DNA from: Planctomycetota bacterium
GTDB taxonomy: Bacteria; Planctomycetota; Phycisphaerae; WQYP01
Length of the DNA: 9,180 bases
Assembly: GCA_021795535.1 (NCBI GenBank)
Contig: JAJYPG010000026.1
Coordinates: 1 to 9,180, forward strand
Direction: 5' to 3'
The position numbers and the translations under genes were made by a program. The notes under the pieces are model-generated. The model did not search any database. It had not been told where the DNA came from and saw only the letters and a program-made list of their open reading frames with translations. Positions 5,494-9,180 of this stretch are shown in pieces (within the stretch, counting starts at the first letter, position 1; every line of letters begins with the position of its first letter).

Positions 5494-5544
5494 ATGAAGG
5501 AAACGAGCCGGGTTTGGCTCCGTTATTGGAATGCAGTGTTATGA
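5494..5544 (+). CDS. 16-residue leader ORF ending on the tetR start (ATGA)
   Basis: ATG at 5494 opens MKETSRVWLRYWNAVL, and its TGA (5542-5544) overlaps the tetR ATG (5541) as ATGA. It lies directly downstream of the predicted promoter, so it would be the first reading frame on the transcript, possibly nearly leaderless. The overlap suggests translational coupling to the regulator. The peptide has no known attenuator pattern; two Trp and three Arg are its only notable content. It may be fortuitous. Confidence 0.35.
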   Translation: MKETSRVWLRYWNAVL

Positions 5545-6347
5545 CCAACAATCCGCAAGTCAGGCCACCCCGTATATTACTCCCGCGTCATCAAGAGGAT
5601 GCCGAAGCCGGAAAAGATTCCACCCGCACGCGGCTGCTGCTTGCCGCTGGAGAGGCCTTTGCCCAGCATGGGTTTCATGCCGCGACCGTCGGTATGATCT
5701 GCAAGGCCGCCGGTGCCAACATCGCCGCTGTGAATTATCACTTTGGCAGTAAAGAGCGGCTCTATGAGGAAACCATAAAATTCGGACGCAAAAGCTGTTG
5801 TCATTCCCAATTGCTGGAATCCGATGCCCTTGGCCAAATGGAACCCAGGGCCGCGTTGCGGGCATTCATAGAGGCTTATATTAGAACGCTTCTAGGTGAT
5901 GAGAGCCTGCAATGGCATACCAAAATAATCTGCCGCGAACTCACCGAGCCGACACCCGCACTTGATTCGTTCATCCGTGATGTTGTAAAGCTGCGTCGGC
6001 AACGGCTTTCCTCCATTATTAATCGTCTGGTGGAAAAACCGCTCTCTCCGCAACAGTTGGAACGTATTGGCGAGAGCCTCATCGCGCAGGGACAATTTTA
6101 TTATCGCTGCGGCCCCATCGTTCTTCGTCTGCGTGGCAAAGAGTCTTTTGACGCTGGCGATATGCAGGATATTGTGGATCATATTACGCTCTTCTCGCTC
6201 GGTGGAATCCGAGCTATTGCGGCGCAGGAATCCGGTACTGACCGCCATAATTCCGTGCCCGGTGCGTCTGGTCTGAAACCGTTGCGTGGTTCACGGGACG
6301 CTCTTGTGAAACGCGGCCACAGGAAATCCGTGGGAGCGTCAGAATAA
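5541..6347 (+). CDS. TetR-family transcriptional repressor, CecR (YbiH)-like
   Basis: A cytosolic one-component repressor that binds DNA as a dimer and is released by a small ligand. The 268-residue product has a polar N-terminal tail, then the TetR helix-turn-helix (about 27-75): TRTRLLLAAGEAFAQHGFHA, TVGMICKAAGANIAAVNYHF and GSKERLYEE. Residues 100-225 resemble the CecR/DUF1956 ligand domain: WHTKIICRELTEPTPALDSF aligns by eye with the equivalent stretch of E. coli CecR, and LFSLGGIRAI closes the last helix. CecR controls an ABC/HlyD exporter in E. coli; here the regulator precedes an EmrA/EmrB pair, so drug-efflux control is the natural inference. A Ser/Arg/Gly-rich tail of about 40 residues extends past the usual end. 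The ATG at 5541 overlaps a leader ORF stop. A TTG at 5514 is an alternative start, with AAGGA at 5497-5501, adding nine residues. Direct repeats in the promoter are candidate binding sites. Confidence 0.9.
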   Translation: MTNNPQVRPPRILLPRHQEDAEAGKDSTRTRLLLAAGEAFAQHGFHAATVGMICKAAGANIAAVNYHFGSKERLYEETIKFGRKSCCHSQLLESDALGQMEPRAALRAFIEAYIRTLLGDESLQWHTKIICRELTEPTPALDSFIRDVVKLRRQRLSSIINRLVEKPLSPQQLERIGESLIAQGQFYYRCGPIVLRLRGKESFDAGDMQDIVDHITLFSLGGIRAIAAQESGTDRHNSVPGASGLKPLRGSRDALVKRGHRKSVGASE

Positions 6348-6448
6348 TGTTCCATTAATGCAAGTGTCTGGGAAACTGTTAATGTATCGGAATTGTAATT
6401 GTTCGGGGCGAAATAAAAGATGCGAACAAGGAAATCAGGAGTCGCAGG

Positions 6449-7861
6449 ATGAGTAATGTTTCTTCAACGGGAAGCGGTATGCGGGCTGGGGCTGCAGCGC
6501 CCGTGAATCAGCCGGAGCCTTCCGAAGGAGCCGCAGAGGATTCCCTTTCACCGCCAGCCAACGGTGCTGGCAGGCGAAAAAAAATATTCCTGATTGGCGG
6601 CGCGATTTTACTGATTCTGGCGCTGGTAGTTGGGGTGCCATGGTATATTCACGCACAAAAATATGCCTCCACGGATGACGCCTTTGTACAGGCCCATGTT
6701 GTATCCATTGCACCGCAGGTTCCCGCCCAGGTTCTAACCGTGCCGGTATTGGATAACCAGTTTGTAAAAAAGGGGATGGTTCTCGTTACACTGGACCCGC
6801 GTAATTACGAAGCCCAGTTGGCAAAAATTAAGGCCCAACTTGCCGCCGCAAAAGCTGGTGCCCGGGGCCAAAAATTTGATCTGGCCCTGGTGGGAAAAAC
6901 TTCCAATGCGGCTTATGCCCAGGCTCAGGCGCAGGTCGCTATTGCCGGAACCGCCATTGCCTCGACGAAGGCTTTCATCGCGCAAGCGCAAAGTTCTCTT
7001 GCTCAAGCGCGGGCGCGGGTTCTCGCTGCTGTTGCTGATCAGGCGCAGGCTGAAGCTCTGGTTCAGGCGGATCAGGCTCAGGCGACAAAAGCCAGGGATG
7101 ATTACCGTCGCTATGCGTCGCTGTTAAAAACCGGTGATGTGACACCTAACCAGGTGGAAAGCTATCATGCCGCTGAAGTTTCCGCACAGGCCAACGTGGT
7201 CGCTGCGCAGAAAAATGTCGGTGCAAAAGTTGCTGTTCTTGCCCAGACTCATGCCGGTGTTTATGCCGCAAAGCAGGGGGTGCTTGCGGCAAAAGCTCAA
7301 CTGAATCAGGCTTTGGCTGGCTTGCGCAAGGCTAAAGCGCAGCTTGCTGCTGTAAATGTGGTGCCTGAGCAGGTTGGGCAAAAAGCCAGCATCTATGAAG
7401 GCGGCAATGCACATGTGGCTGAATTACAGGCCGAGTTGAAACAGGCTCAATTGAATCTTTCCTACTGCACCATCACCGCGCCTGCCTCAGGCTATGTCAC
7501 TCAAAAGACCGTCGAGCCGGGGGACTATGTTACCACAGGGCAGACGCTCTTAAGCATTGTCCGACCCGATATGTGGGTGATTGCTAATTTTAAGGAAACC
7601 GCTCTGACCCACATGAAGACCGGGGATCCGGCGACTATCAGCATCGACGCTTATCCAAGTTATATTTTTCACGGCTACGTCCAAAGCATACAAGCCGGTA
7701 CCGGCGCATCTTTTAGTCTGTTGCCGCCGGAAAATGCCACCGGCAACTATGTGAAAGTGGTGCAGCGAGTTCCGGTAAAAATTCTGTTCAAAAATTTGCC
7801 CGGAAAAATGCCCTTTCTCGCCTCCGGCATGTCGGCCGAGCCAGAGGTGAAGGTGCAATGA
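6449..7861 (+). CDS. EmrA/HlyD-family membrane fusion protein of a multidrug efflux system
   Basis: This is the periplasmic adaptor that links an inner-membrane MFS pump to an outer-membrane channel. The 470-residue product begins with a Pro/Ala-rich cytoplasmic segment (1-43), then RRKKIFLIGG and one membrane helix (46-66). The first half of the lipoyl domain follows, with YASTDDAFVQAHVVSIAPQV (72-91), a hallmark of EmrA-type adaptors. A long Ala/Gln-rich coiled-coil hairpin spans about 122-335, turning near KTGDVTPNQVE (227-237). The second lipoyl half contains CTITAPASGYV (340-350) and VEPGDYVTTGQTLLSIV (355-371), and the beta-barrel contains MWVIANFKET (375-384). It is longer than E. coli EmrA (390 residues), mostly in the N-terminal segment and the hairpin. 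AGGAG at 6437-6441, seven bases before the ATG, supports the start. The stop overlaps the transporter start, so the two are co-translated. emrA-like; orthology to emrA is not claimed. Confidence 0.95.
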   Translation: MSNVSSTGSGMRAGAAAPVNQPEPSEGAAEDSLSPPANGAGRRKKIFLIGGAILLILALVVGVPWYIHAQKYASTDDAFVQAHVVSIAPQVPAQVLTVPVLDNQFVKKGMVLVTLDPRNYEAQLAKIKAQLAAAKAGARGQKFDLALVGKTSNAAYAQAQAQVAIAGTAIASTKAFIAQAQSSLAQARARVLAAVADQAQAEALVQADQAQATKARDDYRRYASLLKTGDVTPNQVESYHAAEVSAQANVVAAQKNVGAKVAVLAQTHAGVYAAKQGVLAAKAQLNQALAGLRKAKAQLAAVNVVPEQVGQKASIYEGGNAHVAELQAELKQAQLNLSYCTITAPASGYVTQKTVEPGDYVTTGQTLLSIVRPDMWVIANFKETALTHMKTGDPATISIDAYPSYIFHGYVQSIQAGTGASFSLLPPENATGNYVKVVQRVPVKILFKNLPGKMPFLASGMSAEPEVKVQ

Positions 7862-9180
7862 ATAATGCTTCGTCATCTTTGACCGATGTCGGTGCATTGA
7901 CTCCCGGACTGCCCATCAGCCTGTGGCTGATTGCCCCGCTGGTCGCAATGGCGGCGTTTATGGAGGTGCTGGACATCACCATTGCGAACGTCGCATTGCC
8001 GCATATCGCCGGTGCCATGGCAACAACAGTGGATGAAAGCACCTGGGTGCTTACCAGCTATCTGGTGGCCAATGCCATTGTGCTGCCGTTGAACGGTTTT
8101 TTTTCCGCGGTTTTTGGCCGTAAAAAATATTTCATGGGGTGTGTGGCCATTTTCACACTCAGTTCGCTGCTGGTGGGAATGGCTCCGAGCTTTCCTCTTC
8201 TTATTATCTGTCGTGTGTTCCAGGGGCTTGGAGGTGGCGGCCTGCAACCGGGTGCCCAGGCTATTTTGCGAGATACCTTTCCACCGGAAAAAATCGGTGC
8301 GGCCATGGCTGTTTACGGCATTGTTGTGGTGGTAGGCCCGGTTCTTGGCCCGTTACTGGGGGGGTGGATCACTGATAATTATACGTGGCGATGGTGTTTT
8401 CTTATTAACGTGCCCATCGGCATTGTCTTGCTGTTTTCTCTGTTCATTCTGCTTCCCGAACCAGCCCATCAGCGGCGGGTGAAAATTAGTGAGACCGGCA
8501 TGGATTATATCGGTCTTGGGCTTGTTACTCTGGGTTTGGCCTGCCTGCAAATTATGATGGACCGCGGACAGGATGCCGACTGGTTTTCCTCCCCGGCGAT
8601 TCGCACGCTGGCCCTTTTTGCCGTGCTGGGACTGGTCTGCGGATTTATCTGGGAATGGTATGAGCCGCATCCTATTATTAATTTCCGGCTGCTTAAAGAC
8701 TCGAATTTTGGTTTGGCCACACTGGGCATGTTTATTTTTGGCGGCGTGCTTTATTCCACCACCACTCTGCTGCCTTTGATGGTGCAAACTCTGATGGGTT
8801 ACGACGCCAAACAGGCGGGTATGGTGTTGGCTCCGGGCGGCATGGTGGTATTTTGCCTGATGCCCCTGGTCGGCTTTCTTGTGCCACGTATTGCCACACG
8901 CTGGCTCATTACCTTCGGTATTCTGGTAAATGTGCTGGCCCTTATGATGATGGGAAGTCTGTCCCTTTCCGCGGATTTTGGCGCACTGGCCTGGTGCCGC
9001 GCCGTGCAGGGACTCGGTCTGGCATTTTTGTTTGTACCTTTTAACACCGCTGCGTTTGGCTTTGTGCCGCGCGATCGTATCAGCGATGCGTCTGGTATTT
9101 TGAATCTGGCACGCAATATTGGTGGTAGTGTTGGAATTTCTGCGGCAATCGCTTTTGTCGCCAATAATTCACAGCGTCAT
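7858..9180 (+). CDS. EmrB/QacA-type MFS drug transporter, DHA2 family (partial, runs off the window)
   Basis: An inner-membrane proton-driven antiporter that exports drugs or other hydrophobic compounds through the adjacent fusion protein. The visible 441 codons are open to the window edge; the family is usually about 500-530 residues with 14 membrane helices. Seen in order are the first-helix motif LDITIANVALP (38-48), motif A-like GFFSAVFGRKKYF (80-92), RVFQGLGGGGLQPG (119-132), the antiporter motif C GIVVVVGPVLGPLLGGW (154-170), and WRWCFLINVPIGI (177-189), characteristic of EmrB/DHA2. The last part, SGILNLARNIGGSVGIS, also fits EmrB. The ATG at 7858 overlaps the fusion-protein TGA as ATGA, and GAGGTGAAGG at 7844-7853 serves as ribosome-binding site. 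Substrate cannot be predicted. Whether a TolC-like channel gene follows is outside the window. Confidence 0.95.
   Translation, partial: MNNASSSLTDVGALTPGLPISLWLIAPLVAMAAFMEVLDITIANVALPHIAGAMATTVDESTWVLTSYLVANAIVLPLNGFFSAVFGRKKYFMGCVAIFTLSSLLVGMAPSFPLLIICRVFQGLGGGGLQPGAQAILRDTFPPEKIGAAMAVYGIVVVVGPVLGPLLGGWITDNYTWRWCFLINVPIGIVLLFSLFILLPEPAHQRRVKISETGMDYIGLGLVTLGLACLQIMMDRGQDADWFSSPAIRTLALFAVLGLVCGFIWEWYEPHPIINFRLLKDSNFGLATLGMFIFGGVLYSTTTLLPLMVQTLMGYDAKQAGMVLAPGGMVVFCLMPLVGFLVPRIATRWLITFGILVNVLALMMMGSLSLSADFGALAWCRAVQGLGLAFLFVPFNTAAFGFVPRDRISDASGILNLARNIGGSVGISAAIAFVANNSQRH

Overview
The window reads as a bacterial chromosome segment of mid GC content. It carries ordinary housekeeping and regulatory genes, two exported proteins I cannot name, and a multidrug-efflux operon that runs off the right edge. 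HlyD/EmrA-type export, a lipoprotein with a lipobox and a CecR-like TetR regulator all point to a Gram-negative, diderm cell. The Fur-like protein and the two orphan exported proteins remind me of Planctomycetota (Phycisphaerae-like), but that is an impression and cannot be settled from this sequence.

Layout, left to right. Positions 3-167 hold an open frame that enters from the left edge and may be the tail of an upstream gene. Positions 168-584 have no convincing gene but are rich in inverted repeats. hemC (585-1535) encodes porphobilinogen deaminase for tetrapyrrole synthesis and is followed by a compound hairpin. A lipoprotein gene (1705-2484), with a consensus -10 box upstream and a U-tract terminator downstream, precedes a gene for a secreted, mostly helical protein (2683-3906). 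A small Fur-family regulator (4133-4558) lies tail to tail with a minus-strand family 2 glycosyltransferase (4587-5354). A divergent regulatory region (5355-5540) separates the glycosyltransferase from a CecR-like TetR regulator (5541-6347). Then come an EmrA/HlyD membrane fusion protein (6449-7861) and an EmrB/DHA2-type MFS transporter that starts at 7858 and is cut by the window edge.

The clearest functional unit is tetR-emrA-emrB. The transporter start overlaps the fusion-protein stop (ATGA), so those two are translationally coupled. The regulator lies about 100 bases upstream on the same strand, behind a promoter with two near-identical 17-base direct repeats at 26-base spacing, which I take to be its operator. 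No outer-membrane factor is visible, though it could lie beyond the right edge.

I found no CRISPR array, insertion sequence, phage gene, tRNA or rRNA, and no clear new multi-gene system. The best leads are the operator repeats, a Fur-like protein that seems to have lost most metal ligands, tiny upstream ORFs ending in ATGA at the tetR and hemC starts, and the uncharacterised exported pair.
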